A DNA stretch of 64,000 nt from CAZPQK01 sp964588695 (lineage in GTDB: Bacteria > Krumholzibacteriota > Krumholzibacteriia > WVZY01 > JAKEHA01): contig CAZPQK010000003.1 of assembly GCA_964588695.1 (NCBI GenBank), positions 124,001 through 188,000 on the forward strand. Reading direction: 5' to 3'. Under the pieces are notes generated by a model. The model did not search any database and was not told the DNA's origin. It saw only the letters and a list, made by a program, of their open reading frames with translations. Shown piece after piece: positions 41,305 to 50,184 of this stretch. The position numbers and the translations under genes are program-made. The first letter of the stretch is position 1; every line of letters starts with the position of its first letter.

Positions 41305-41322
41305 AGACAGACCAGTCTGTCT
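41305..41322. promoter_or_regulatory. TetR operator upstream of osmC-like gene
   Basis: AGACAGA (41305-41311) and TCTGTCT (41316-41322) are a perfect 7-bp dyad around CCAG. The shared sequence CAGACCAGTCTGTCTAGT recurs upstream of tetR, as expected for an autoregulated TetR-family repressor. Confidence 0.75.
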
Positions 41323-41351
41323 AGTGATGGGGTAAAAAAATATACCCCGGG

Positions 41352-41939
41352 TTATCCGATCAGGCGACGCATCGCGGCGATGCCTTCCTTGATCGGCCAA
41401 AGGTCCTTGTAAACCGCCGCCAGCGCGACTGCGCCGGCCAGTTGGGTCACGTAGGCTTCGGCCAATTGATCGGGGTTCAAGTGTCCGTACTTTTTCTTGT
41501 CCGAGGCAATCAGGTCTTTCGCCAGCTCCTTGACGCTGTTTCGGGCCCAATCGTAATGCCGACGCGCTTCCTCCCGTAGCGGGCTGGTTTCGTCGGGTAC
41601 TTCGGGAACCATGTTTAAGAACTGACAACCACGAAACTCAGTCCGAATTGCCCACGGCTCCATGAACTCGAAAACCGAAAGAAACCGAGTCAGCGGCGTG
41701 CGCTTGGTGGCGACCACGTCGAGAATCTCTTGCGCTTCTCTTTCGTTCCGTTCCTGCAAGTAGGCCAGGCAAAGCTCGTCCTTGGTGGGGAAGTGCGCGT
41801 AGAAGGTAGCCTTCGCGACACCGGCTTTTTCGATGACTTCGTTAACTCCGGTGGCTCGGTACCCCTGGCGATAAAACAGATCCGCAGCCGTGGCGAGGAT
41901 CCGATCCCGCGGGGAGAGTCTGTTGTTGCTCGTGACCAT
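41352..41939 (-). CDS. TetR-family transcriptional repressor
   Basis: 195 residues. The N-terminal helix-turn-helix is DRILATAADLFYRQGYRATG, then VNEVIEKAGVAKATFYAHFP and TKDELCLAYL, the standard TetR DNA-binding domain. The ligand-binding C-terminus is helical (about 60-190), resembling AcrR/YxaF-type regulators. It starts with ATG without a ribosome-binding site, 19 bases after its operator-like palindrome, so the message may be leaderless or nearly so. The same palindrome stands before the downstream OsmC-family gene, which defines a two-gene regulon responding to an unknown, probably electrophilic or oxidant, ligand. Confidence 0.93.
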   Translation of the reverse strand: MVTSNNRLSPRDRILATAADLFYRQGYRATGVNEVIEKAGVAKATFYAHFPTKDELCLAYLQERNEREAQEILDVVATKRTPLTRFLSVFEFMEPWAIRTEFRGCQFLNMVPEVPDETSPLREEARRHYDWARNSVKELAKDLIASDKKKYGHLNPDQLAEAYVTQLAGAVALAAVYKDLWPIKEGIAAMRRLIG

Positions 41940-41957
41940 GTTAGAACACTAACCTAT

Positions 41958-41973
41958 ACAGACCAGTCTGTCT
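41958..41973. promoter_or_regulatory. TetR operator upstream of tetR
   Basis: ACAGA (41958-41962) and TCTGT (41967-41971) form a dyad around CCAG. Fourteen or more bases are identical to the site at 41305. The site overlaps the expected promoter of tetR, consistent with autorepression. Confidence 0.7.
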
Positions 41974-42101
41974 AGTACTTTCTTTGACCGCTCCCAAAAA
42001 AATCTATTCACACACCGCGGCGGTCCGAGAACCTTACCACCAGTGGTACCGTTGTTTAATATATCCCACAAAACGGCCCCGTTCTCGTTAAAGGAATACA
42101 T

Positions 42102-43736
42102 ATGACTGGGTTGCGACAAGCTCTGCGTGCATGCGTCCCGGCAATCTGCCTAGTGACGCTGGGTTTAACGTCTCCTGCTGCCAGTACCGAGTCAGGATTG
42201 GCAAACCTAGCACCCGGCGGCTGGATTGGTTGGGCCTACCTTGGCGAAGGCGGCGATCTACCGCTTCGGATCTGGATTATCGACGAGGGTGATCGCACGG
42301 TCGTGCGCTTTGACGGAGTTGCCTGGAAAAAGCGCGGATGGTCCGCTCGGCTTAACGTCCAGGACGGTGTGGTCGCGCTGAACCTCGCAACTCCCAAGGG
42401 TACCCCTATACAACTCTCCGGCGCTCCAGCGGAGCGTAGCTGGTCGGGAACCATTGACTTTGGAGAACATTCCGGCGAGTTCGAACTACTCCACGCGCCG
42501 GGTCTAGCTGACATTGATCCCGACACGTATGCCGATGTCGCCGGGTACTATCGCATGTCCGACGGGGACGTGCTGGAAGCGCGCGCGCTTTCGTGGGGAG
42601 AGATCGTGCTTCGTTCTATTCGCACGGGTGAACAACGCACTCTGTTGCCCGCGGCGAAGGATCGATTCACCACCGGGCCCGCCCGTTACGTGCCTGCGCC
42701 GGTCGAGTCGCGCTACACAGTTGTTCGTAATAGCGACAGCGATGTCGTTGAGCTGGTGTGCGAAACAGCTAACGGTGAACTGACCCGCGGAACCGTGTTC
42801 CAATTGTTAACCGAACCGATCACCATTGCGCGCGAAGCAGACGTGCGGCTTGCCGGAACCATCACCAAACCCAGCGACGGTGACGTGCATAGCGGAGTTG
42901 TGGTTCTGGGCGGTTCGGCGTGGCAAACACAAGCCACGCACGACTTTGATGTGAGAAACCTCGCAGCACTTGGCTTTGCGGTGATTCACTGGGACAAGCG
43001 TGGATATGGAGAATCGGGCGGTGTCGCGGATGTTCCTTTCGCCACCACGGCAGCCGATGCAAATGCGGCGGCGTTGTTGCTGCGAAGTCGCGACGAAATC
43101 GAAAGCGTGGGTTACTTCGGGGTCAGCAGGGGAGGCTGGTTTGGGCCGCTGGCGGTGTCGAAGGACAACGACGCCGCGTTCCTCATCATGATCGTGCCGC
43201 CTGCAACAAGCCCGGCTAAACAGGAGCAAGACGCCAGGCTTCAGCGCTTGCGCAACGACGGCTATAACGACCATGACATTGCATTGGCAAAGGAACTGCT
43301 GGAAGCGACCTGGAGGTTTGTCGCTGAAGACACCGACGACAACTGGGCCACGTACCAGCGATTGTTCTCGGAAGCGTACCGCCGAGAATTCCCCGACTAC
43401 GTGTTCTCGCCAAACCAGCGTCACCCGGGGTACTGGCGATGGGCTCGAATGAATATGCTCTACGATCCGCTGCCCACACTTCGCAAAGTTCATGTTCCCG
43501 TGCTAGCGATCTTTGGAGAACTCGACGTTAGCGTTTTGACATCGGTGAATCATCCGTTAATGGTTGATGCGCTGCGCGATGCCGGCAACGACGATGTTCA
43601 CTCGGTCGTCATTCCCGGCGTGCCGCACAGCCTCGCGCGCGCGTGGGGATCACCCCACCATCGCACCACCGGTATCGGGCCCGAAGGGTTCGACGAGGTG
43701 CTGCTTTGGTCACGAAAACACCGTTTGATTCCGTAG
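42102..43736 (+). CDS. Secreted alpha/beta hydrolase
   Basis: 544 residues with ribosome-binding site AAAGGA. A signal peptide occupies about the first 27 residues. Residues 30-235 form a beta-rich N-terminal extension. The hydrolase core follows: SGVVVLGGSAWQTQATHDFD, HWDKRGYGESGG (oxyanion region), nucleophile Ser in GYFGVSRGGWFGP, acid in IFGELDVSVL and catalytic His in PGVPHSLAR. Extracellular esterase or peptidase activity is expected; the layout resembles S9/S15-like secreted hydrolases with an N-terminal beta domain. Monocistronic, convergent with the aldo/keto reductase (7 bases between stops). Confidence 0.9.
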   Translation: MTGLRQALRACVPAICLVTLGLTSPAASTESGLANLAPGGWIGWAYLGEGGDLPLRIWIIDEGDRTVVRFDGVAWKKRGWSARLNVQDGVVALNLATPKGTPIQLSGAPAERSWSGTIDFGEHSGEFELLHAPGLADIDPDTYADVAGYYRMSDGDVLEARALSWGEIVLRSIRTGEQRTLLPAAKDRFTTGPARYVPAPVESRYTVVRNSDSDVVELVCETANGELTRGTVFQLLTEPITIAREADVRLAGTITKPSDGDVHSGVVVLGGSAWQTQATHDFDVRNLAALGFAVIHWDKRGYGESGGVADVPFATTAADANAAALLLRSRDEIESVGYFGVSRGGWFGPLAVSKDNDAAFLIMIVPPATSPAKQEQDARLQRLRNDGYNDHDIALAKELLEATWRFVAEDTDDNWATYQRLFSEAYRREFPDYVFSPNQRHPGYWRWARMNMLYDPLPTLRKVHVPVLAIFGELDVSVLTSVNHPLMVDALRDAGNDDVHSVVIPGVPHSLARAWGSPHHRTTGIGPEGFDEVLLWSRKHRLIP

Positions 43737-43743
43737 GAGATAC

Positions 43744-44709
43744 CTAGTATCGCGAGCCCGAGGTTTCCTTTGGCAGGCGATCGCGGATTTCGGCAAGCTC
43801 GTCGGCAGAAAACCCGACATCCCACGCGCCCAAGTTTTCTTTGAGCCGCTCGATGCGCCGCGTCCCTGGGATCATGAAAATGTTCTCGCCCTGCGCAAGC
43901 ACCCAGGCCAGGGCGACTTGCGCGGCGGTTGCGCCTTTCTTGGAAGCAATGTCCTCGATCAACTCGACAAAGCGTGCGTTTTCCGCCAACGCTTCGTCGC
44001 TAAAGCGGGGATTCTCGCGGCGCCAGTCATTTGCATCAAGTGACTCGCGGTTGGGAATTGCGCCGGTAAGAAAGCCGCGACCGAGCGGTGAATACGCCAC
44101 AAACGCGATACCCAACTCGCGGCAGGCGTCTAACACCCCGTCGCCCTCGACGTCGCGAGTCCACATCGAGTATTCGGTTTGCAGGGCGGTAATGGGATGC
44201 ACAGCGTGTGCCGCACGAATCTGCGTCGCGGTAAACTCGCTGACCCCAATAAAACGGACCTTGCCAGCTTCGACGAGTTCTTTCATCGCACCAATGCTTT
44301 CTTCAACCGGAACTTCTGGATCGGGACGGTGCTGGTAGTACAAGTCGATGGTGTCGACGCCCAGTCGTTGCAGGCTCTTGTCGCAGGCTTCTTTAACATA
44401 CTTTGGTTTGCCCGACAGTCCCAGAAACTCACCGTTGGGGCCGCGTTGCACGCCAAACTTGGTAGCCACAGTGACCTTGTCCCAACGATCCGAAAACGCT
44501 CTGGCCAGTAACTCTTCATTGTGACCCCACCCGTACATATCGGCGGTGTCGAAATGAGTAACCCCAAGGTCGATAGCTGCCTGGAGAGTCTTAACGTGCG
44601 CAGACTCATCACGAGTACCGCCGTAGAACTCCGACATGCCCATGCAACCGAGGCCGATGCGGCCCACCTGAAGTGTGCTATTGCCTAATGTTTGTGGCGT
44701 GTTCGCCAT
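43744..44709 (-). CDS. Aldo/keto reductase
   Basis: 321 residues from the ATG at 44709. AGGAG stands about ten bases upstream; the longer in-frame reading is not supported. The (beta/alpha)8 family pattern is complete: GRIGLGCMGMSEFYGG, FDTADMYGWGHNEELLARAF (Asp-Tyr), KVTVATKFGVQ (Lys), LYYQHRPDP (His), GVSEFTATQIRAAHAVHPIT, QTEYSMWTRDV, YSPLGRGFLTG and IPGTRRIERLKENLGA. It uses NADPH to reduce carbonyls; the IolS/YakC-type branch is likely. The substrate is unknown. Confidence 0.95.
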   Translation of the reverse strand: MANTPQTLGNSTLQVGRIGLGCMGMSEFYGGTRDESAHVKTLQAAIDLGVTHFDTADMYGWGHNEELLARAFSDRWDKVTVATKFGVQRGPNGEFLGLSGKPKYVKEACDKSLQRLGVDTIDLYYQHRPDPEVPVEESIGAMKELVEAGKVRFIGVSEFTATQIRAAHAVHPITALQTEYSMWTRDVEGDGVLDACRELGIAFVAYSPLGRGFLTGAIPNRESLDANDWRRENPRFSDEALAENARFVELIEDIASKKGATAAQVALAWVLAQGENIFMIPGTRRIERLKENLGAWDVGFSADELAEIRDRLPKETSGSRY

Positions 44710-44773
44710 GATGGTATGACTCCTTGCTGGATCCCTCGTTCTTGCGATCTGCCGAGCCAAGCTGACGCGATAC

Positions 44774-45001
44774 CTAATTGGGTGCGGGCTCTGTTTCGCT
44801 TGCTCGTTGAAACATAATAGCCGAGGCCACGAACAGTAAAACAAAGAAAGCGTTTAGAAACAGCACTCCGACCAGGCCCGCCCCGTCAAAGTCTGCGCTC
44901 TGCGGCCTCCCCACCTCAAACAAGAGCCCGGTGCCAAACAGCAGGGCGCCGCCGACGATAAAATCGAGCGGTCCCCAGTTGGTTTCGTCGGTAATCTGCA
45001 C
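44774..45001 (-). CDS. Small two-helix membrane protein
   Basis: 75 residues from a GTG start. Two hydrophobic segments, IVGGALLFGTGLLFEVG (about 15-31) and GVLFLNAFFVLLFVASAIMF (about 45-64), flank a short loop. A pattern W-x-x-x-D-F and the GxGLxxE stretch recall a family of small inner-membrane proteins of unknown function, usually somewhat longer. There is no convincing ribosome-binding site, so the start is uncertain. It precedes the aldo/keto reductase on the same strand and may be co-transcribed with it. Confidence 0.5.
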   Translation of the reverse strand: MQITDETNWGPLDFIVGGALLFGTGLLFEVGRPQSADFDGAGLVGVLFLNAFFVLLFVASAIMFQRASETEPAPN

Positions 45002-45133
45002 AGCACAAAAAAGGGGCCATGCGATGGATCGACACCGGAACTATCCCGTCTATTTGCGCGTAGTTAATATGTGTTTTAGACTCGCAAGACAATCTACCTC
45101 CTAAGCCGTCAGCCGTCATCAAAAGGAACGCCC

Positions 45134-46069
45134 ATCGCAACGAACTCCCAGCCAGCCATCAACGTCATCGGCGTAAATCGCCGGTTTGGCCGTCGGCAGG
45201 CACTCGCCGACGTGGACTTGCAAGTGACCGCAGGCGAGATCGTCGGCCTAGTGGGGCCGAACGGATCGGGAAAGACGTCGTTATTGAAAATACTCGGCGG
45301 TTTGCTGAAACCACACGGTGGTCGCGTCGAGGTCTTTGGAACTGTTCCCTTTGAGCGCCCGCACCTTGTCATGCGAAAGGCTAGATTCGCTTTCGCGCCC
45401 CCGGCTTTATACGACTCACTAACCCCTCTGGAACATCTACACCATCTTTCGCGCATCGGCGGTTATCGTTCGGCCCGGGACGAACTGGTTCGCGCGCTAG
45501 CGTTGGTTGGACTGGCTGATCGCGCCAACGACCGTGTTAGCACATTGTCGTTTGGAATGCGTCAACGGTTGGTGGTTGCACTGGCATTGGTGCCGATGCC
45601 GGAACTACTGGTTCTTGACGAGCCTACCGACGGACTGGATCCCCTGGCAGTGTTAGAACTGCGCGACGTGTTGCTACGGCTTCGGGACGAACATGGTTTA
45701 GCCGTTCTGCTTTCGAGTCATTTGCTGGTGGAGATCGAACATTTAGTCAATCACATGCTGGTGCTCAACGAAGGTCGAACTCTGTTTTCGGGAAGACCGG
45801 ATGAAATGATCCGGTCTACGTTACGGATCGTCGCGTCTTCGCCGGCCGACGCCCTTGCGGCGCTAAAGGGTAGCGGGTTTGCTCCGCGGCTTAAGGCCGT
45901 GGGCGGTTCCGAGCTGCTAGAACTCGATGCAGCGACGATGGAGTTGGAGCAATGTCGTGCAATCCTGCACGCGCGTGGGATCGAGCTACATTCGTTTCAT
46001 GAGTATCGACCGACATTGGAAGAAGCACTACTACAACGACTCCGAGACGATCGAGGCGAGTCGCTATGA
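45134..46069 (+). CDS. ABC transporter ATP-binding protein, apparent ATC start
   Basis: 311 residues if translation begins at ATC 45134. AAAAGGA lies seven bases before it, and the resulting N-terminus, ATNSQPAINVIGVNRRFGRR, is a normal first strand. The only upstream standard start is absent because a stop occurs in frame at 45077. The GTG at 45212 would delete strand one and the A-loop region. Domains: Walker A GPNGSGKTS, signature LSFGMRQRL, Walker B LLVLDEPTDGLDP, D- and H-loops (LLSSHLLVEIEHL). It energises the permease encoded next, with which it overlaps by four bases (ATGA). Exporter of the ABC-2 type; the substrate is unknown. Confidence 0.88.
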   Translation: MATNSQPAINVIGVNRRFGRRQALADVDLQVTAGEIVGLVGPNGSGKTSLLKILGGLLKPHGGRVEVFGTVPFERPHLVMRKARFAFAPPALYDSLTPLEHLHHLSRIGGYRSARDELVRALALVGLADRANDRVSTLSFGMRQRLVVALALVPMPELLVLDEPTDGLDPLAVLELRDVLLRLRDEHGLAVLLSSHLLVEIEHLVNHMLVLNEGRTLFSGRPDEMIRSTLRIVASSPADALAALKGSGFAPRLKAVGGSELLELDAATMELEQCRAILHARGIELHSFHEYRPTLEEALLQRLRDDRGESL

Positions 46070-46899
46070 CCCGGTTTGAGCTGCTGAAGACATGGCGGTC
46101 CGGTCGCCCCGCTCTCGCCGTTGCGTCGATTGTGTTCTTTCTGGTGCTAATGCTGGTGGGGTTCTACACCTACGCGCAGACCGAAACCGGCGGTGACGCC
46201 GAGTTTCGCTACACCTTTGAAAACCGCTCCTATTTTAACGGGCTTACCTTTTCGCTCTACGCGTTCTACTTTGGCTTTCTTTTAATCCTACCGATCTTTC
46301 TGATCATGGAGTGCGCCGCGCATATCGCGGGAGAGACCCATAGTGGCACCCTTTACTTACTGCTAACCAGGCCGTTGTCGCGCGTGAAACTGTTCGCCGT
46401 CAAACTTGGATTGACTGCGATGTCGGCAGCAGGTTTAACCGCAGGATTGTTGGGCTTAAGTCTGACGGTTGGCTTGATCGCAGTGGGTTGGGGAGACCTG
46501 GACGTTTATCCGGGTGTGTTGCAAATGACAGCAAGCCACCAGCATTTAGAAAGGGACGTCGCTCTATTGAGGTTCCTGCTGGCGATTCCGTTCGCGACGG
46601 TCGCTTTGATGGCAGTGGCCGGTCTGGGGTTGTTGGTTTCGACTTGGGTGCGTAGTCCGGTTAGCGCTGCGGGGACAGCGGTCGCACTTTATTTGGTGAT
46701 GTACGTCGTCTCCGAAATCCACTTTTTCAAAGATCTCCGGCCGGTGTTGTTTACCAGCTATCTTCCTTTCTGGCGCGGGTTGTTTCAGGAATCGGTCGAC
46801 TGGTCGGCGCTGTTTCGCGACGCCGCCCGACTCGCTGGGTTTGCCGCGCTTTTTGTGTCTGCAGCGTTGTTCCGCCTTCGTACCCGCGAGGAACGATAA
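46066..46899 (+). CDS. ABC-2-type transporter permease
   Basis: 277 residues with six to seven hydrophobic segments, including VASIVFFLVLMLVGFY, ILPIFLIMECAAHIAGETHS and LFVSAALFRL. The block AHIAGETHSGTLYLLLTRPL is typical of ABC-2 permeases and the coupling-helix region. It overlaps the ATPase gene by ATGA. It should form a heteromer or homodimer with the ATPase to export a lipid, drug or polymer. Immediately downstream is a secreted EEP-fold enzyme in the same operon. Confidence 0.9.
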   Translation: MTRFELLKTWRSGRPALAVASIVFFLVLMLVGFYTYAQTETGGDAEFRYTFENRSYFNGLTFSLYAFYFGFLLILPIFLIMECAAHIAGETHSGTLYLLLTRPLSRVKLFAVKLGLTAMSAAGLTAGLLGLSLTVGLIAVGWGDLDVYPGVLQMTASHQHLERDVALLRFLLAIPFATVALMAVAGLGLLVSTWVRSPVSAAGTAVALYLVMYVVSEIHFFKDLRPVLFTSYLPFWRGLFQESVDWSALFRDAARLAGFAALFVSAALFRLRTREER

Positions 46900-46902
46900 A
46901 TC

Positions 46903-47736
46903 ATGCGCCGGGGCTTTGGCTGGGAACTTCTCCCGTTGGGTTTAGCGGTTCTTTGTTTTTGGTTTGGCTTCGGAACGGCGACCGACGAACGCATCGGGTT
47001 CTCGCCCGAGGCTACAGCCGATGGGGCGCTACGAGTGGTTTCATGGAACGTCGGGATTACGATGTCTCAAGGCGGCGCACCGCTACCGCGTTCCGCAGAA
47101 GCCCACGTTGTTTCGGTACTGAGTACAATCGACCCCCACCTGGTTTTGTTGCAGGAAGTGCGCGATGCCGACCAGTTGGAACGACTGCTTGATCGTTTGG
47201 GACGCGAATGGCATGGCGCGTTAGGTCCGCCCTACGAAGGACGTCGGGTTGCCGCGCTGGCGCCGTCGGGTTCGTTGCGTACGTTGCGGCAATCGCGAAG
47301 TGATGGATCAAGCATGGGGTTCCAGGTCGATTTTGGCCGTATCGGTGTCACCGGTGTCGTAATTCACGCCGACGCATTGTCGTCGCGACGGCGGAACCTT
47401 CAGGTTGGTCAGGCAATCCAGTTACTCACCGAGTTCGATGGTCCCATGATTCTGGCAGGAGACTTGAACATCGACCTGGATCTGGACAAACGTCGCGACT
47501 TGTTCACCGATGACGAATACCGCGACGTGGAGACCTACAATTATCTTAGCGAGCGCCTGACCGATACAACCGTGGGGACCGGGTCGACCGCCGAACCGGA
47601 CCGCCGGTTGGACTACGTGTTTGTGTCTGGGTGGCGTGATGTGGTTACGGCTGGACCGTGGCGGCGTCAGCGGGCGGCGGGCATGGATCACGATCCCGTC
47701 GTCGTCGATCTGTACCCGCCCCAGCCCAACCGGTGA
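46903..47736 (+). CDS. Secreted endonuclease/exonuclease/phosphatase-family protein
   Basis: 277 residues. An N-terminal hydrophobic segment (about 5-20) may be a signal peptide or anchor. EEP-fold motifs follow in order: RVVSWNVG, LVLLQEVRD (catalytic Glu), a His-bearing VIHAD, PMILAGDLNID (Asn), RRLDYVFVSG (Asp) and MDHDPVVVDL (Asp-His). This family cleaves phosphoester bonds in DNA, lipids or inositol phosphates. It starts 3 bases after the permease gene, so it is part of the ABC exporter operon. Confidence 0.9.
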   Translation: MRRGFGWELLPLGLAVLCFWFGFGTATDERIGFSPEATADGALRVVSWNVGITMSQGGAPLPRSAEAHVVSVLSTIDPHLVLLQEVRDADQLERLLDRLGREWHGALGPPYEGRRVAALAPSGSLRTLRQSRSDGSSMGFQVDFGRIGVTGVVIHADALSSRRRNLQVGQAIQLLTEFDGPMILAGDLNIDLDLDKRRDLFTDDEYRDVETYNYLSERLTDTTVGTGSTAEPDRRLDYVFVSGWRDVVTAGPWRRQRAAGMDHDPVVVDLYPPQPNR

Positions 47737-47820
47737 CGACGACCTACCCGGGAGAGCGACGGCATTCCCGCCCGTCGCCCGCTGTGGCAGCGGCTCCCGG
47801 TTTCTTCTCAGCTACCTTTT

Positions 47821-47844
47821 AAAAAAAGCTGGCCGGATCCGGCC
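47821..47844 (-). terminator. Minus-strand intrinsic terminator-like hairpin
   Basis: The 14-base perfect palindrome GGCCGGATCCGGCC (47831-47844) folds into a stem that, read on the minus strand, is followed by AGC and seven T residues (47827-47821). No gene on the minus strand lies to its right until far away, so the transcript it would end is not apparent. Confidence 0.5.
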
Positions 47845-47912
47845 GTCGATCTCGCTATCCAGTGTGAGGCCCGCACACTGGAAATGCAGCGAAAGGATCG
47901 ACCAGGATCATC

Positions 47913-50165
47913 ATGAAACAAATCACTGTCATGGCTGCCGTTGCCGTCATGCTGGTTGCCAGCCAACTGGCGTCGGCGGCCACACCCATCCTGTACTGGG
48001 GAGACTTCCGTGGCGGCAACGGGACCGACATTGCCTACAATGCCGCGCTAGACGACGACGGAAACGTGTTCGTCACCGGCACCTTCACCAACACCGCGAA
48101 CTTTGGCGGCGCCAACCTCATCAGTGCGGGGGGCAACGACGTGTTCCTTGCCAAGTTTTCCCCCACGGGCGCGCATATTTGGAGTAAACGATTCGGCAGC
48201 ACGTCGAACGACCAGGGGCGCGCCGTTGCCGTTGACCACAACGGCAACGTATATGTGACCGCTTACTTCGCTGTGGCGATCAACATGGGCGGCGTTACGC
48301 TCATCAGCGCGGGAAGCAGCGACATTGTACTGGCTAAATACACAAGCGATGGAATCCACCTGTGGAGTCGTACCTTTGGCGGTACGGGGGCGGACCAACC
48401 CACCGGGTTGGTGGCAGATGGCGGCGCCAATGTGGTACTCACGGGGCTGTTCAACGGGTCGGTTGATTTTGGTGGCGGCACTCTGGTCAGCGCTGGTTCC
48501 GGTGACGTTGTTCTGGCGAAGTACGACACCAACGGGAACCACACCTGGAGCCATCGGTTTGGCAGCACCGGTAACGACATTGGTTACGATGTGGCTGTCG
48601 ACCATCTATCAAGAATTGTAATCACGGGTAACTTTTCCAACACCGTGGATTTTGGCGGCGGAGGCATCACCAGTGCCGGCAGCAACGACGTGTTCGTTGC
48701 CAAGTACGGCATTTCCGGACTGCACATGTGGAGCGCGGCCTACGGCGGATCCCAAGCAGACTTCGCTGGCAAGGTTGCGGCGGGTCGCGACGGGACTATT
48801 GCGATCACTGGGAGTTTTAGAGGTAGTGCGGTGTTCGGCGGTGACACGCTGACAAGCGCAGGCGCAAATGACATCTACCTCGCTTCATTCGATCGCGACG
48901 GCGTGCCACTGTGGAGTCGGAGTTTTGGAAGCGCTACCTCTGACGATGGCGAAGGTCTGGCCGTCGACGAACTCGGCAACGTTTACTTAGCTTCCAACTT
49001 TGATGACACTGTCGACTTTGGCGGTGGTCCGTTAGGCGAAGACGGCGGCGCCGACCTGATGGTAGGTAAGTATAGCAACACGGGTGAACATCGGTGGGCC
49101 CATAGCTACGATGCGTCGAACCATGTTTACCCGCGGGCGCTGCGACTGACCCCGAATGGCGAACCGATCACGGTGGGATACGGGTCGGGGACGATAGACT
49201 TTGGCGGCGGTGTGCAGACCGCGACAGCCAATGACATCTTTCTTGTTAAGCTCGGACCGCCAGCCGAGCCCGTCATTACATCGATCTCAGACATCGGGAA
49301 CGACCAGGGCGGGAAGGTTAAAATTCGTTTTGATCGTTCGGGTCATGACGCATCGGACGTTTTTCCGCGCGTGCTCACCTATGATGTTTACCGCCGGGAT
49401 GGTGGTAGCCGGAGCGCGAGCGCGACCTGGACGCACATAGGCTCCGCCCCCGCTCACGGCGAGTCGGGATACGGGTTGGACGTGCCAACGCTGGGTGATT
49501 CGACGGTTGCCGGTGGTCAATTCTGGTCGGCTTACTACGTCCGTGCGACCACCAGCCTGGTTGGCGGATTCTACGAGTCCGCAGCGGATAGCGGGTACTC
49601 ACTTGACAACCTGCAGCCCGGAGTTCCCGGCGGAGCTTCGTTGCTTGCTGGGATGCTCTCCTGGAGTGCACCGACCGATCCGGACGTTTCCTACTTTACG
49701 GTCTACGGAGGCAACCAGGCCGACTTTGGTCTCGCCAATGTGATCGACGCGACCACCGAGACCTCGCTCGACGTATCGGCTTCGCCATATCCATTCTATT
49801 TTGTCACTGCTATCGACATAGCTGGTAACGAAAGCGCGCCCGCTCAACTCGCGTCGCCTACGAGTGCGGGCAACACGCCGACTCGTTTCATACTGTCGCT
49901 TACCAATTACCCCAATCCGTTCAACCCAACGACATCGATCCGCTACACCGTTCCTGCCGAAGGTGTTGTGACGATCAGCGTCTATGACGCGCGCGGCACT
50001 CATGTAACCACACTGGTTAATGCCGAGCGTCACGGCGCGGGCGCGTATCGAGTGTCGTGGGGCGGGCGTAACAGTTCCGCGCGATCGGTATCCACCGGAG
50101 TCTACTTTGCGCGAATCGAACACAACGGGATTACCCAAACCCGAAAGATGCTGCTCATTAAGTAG
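47913..50165 (+). CDS. Secreted seven-repeat propeller protein with sorting domain, copy 1
   Basis: 750 residues. A signal peptide ends ASQLASAA. Seven SBBP-type repeats of about 50-55 residues (about 25-445) alternate a W-S-x-x-F/Y-G strand with a GNVYVTG-type strand, e.g. IWSKRFGSTSNDQGRAVAVD and HNGNVYVTAYF. Seven repeats fit a seven-bladed propeller. Residues 450-655 contain fibronectin/Ig-like beta units. The C-terminus is a FlgD-like or type IX-like sorting domain: YPNPFNPTTSIRYTVPAEGV and GVYFARIEHNG, ending KMLLIK. It is expected at the cell surface or exported. It is a tandem paralogue of the next gene; ribosome-binding site AAAGG lies well upstream of the ATG. Confidence 0.9.
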   Translation: MKQITVMAAVAVMLVASQLASAATPILYWGDFRGGNGTDIAYNAALDDDGNVFVTGTFTNTANFGGANLISAGGNDVFLAKFSPTGAHIWSKRFGSTSNDQGRAVAVDHNGNVYVTAYFAVAINMGGVTLISAGSSDIVLAKYTSDGIHLWSRTFGGTGADQPTGLVADGGANVVLTGLFNGSVDFGGGTLVSAGSGDVVLAKYDTNGNHTWSHRFGSTGNDIGYDVAVDHLSRIVITGNFSNTVDFGGGGITSAGSNDVFVAKYGISGLHMWSAAYGGSQADFAGKVAAGRDGTIAITGSFRGSAVFGGDTLTSAGANDIYLASFDRDGVPLWSRSFGSATSDDGEGLAVDELGNVYLASNFDDTVDFGGGPLGEDGGADLMVGKYSNTGEHRWAHSYDASNHVYPRALRLTPNGEPITVGYGSGTIDFGGGVQTATANDIFLVKLGPPAEPVITSISDIGNDQGGKVKIRFDRSGHDASDVFPRVLTYDVYRRDGGSRSASATWTHIGSAPAHGESGYGLDVPTLGDSTVAGGQFWSAYYVRATTSLVGGFYESAADSGYSLDNLQPGVPGGASLLAGMLSWSAPTDPDVSYFTVYGGNQADFGLANVIDATTETSLDVSASPYPFYFVTAIDIAGNESAPAQLASPTSAGNTPTRFILSLTNYPNPFNPTTSIRYTVPAEGVVTISVYDARGTHVTTLVNAERHGAGAYRVSWGGRNSSARSVSTGVYFARIEHNGITQTRKMLLIK

Positions 50166-50184
50166 CGCAGGGAGATAGTTGAAA

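Noticed and set aside
42807..43493. 228-codon minus-strand open frame inside the alpha/beta hydrolase
   Set aside because: Cys/Arg/His-rich shadow with no motif; the plus-strand gene has all catalytic residues.
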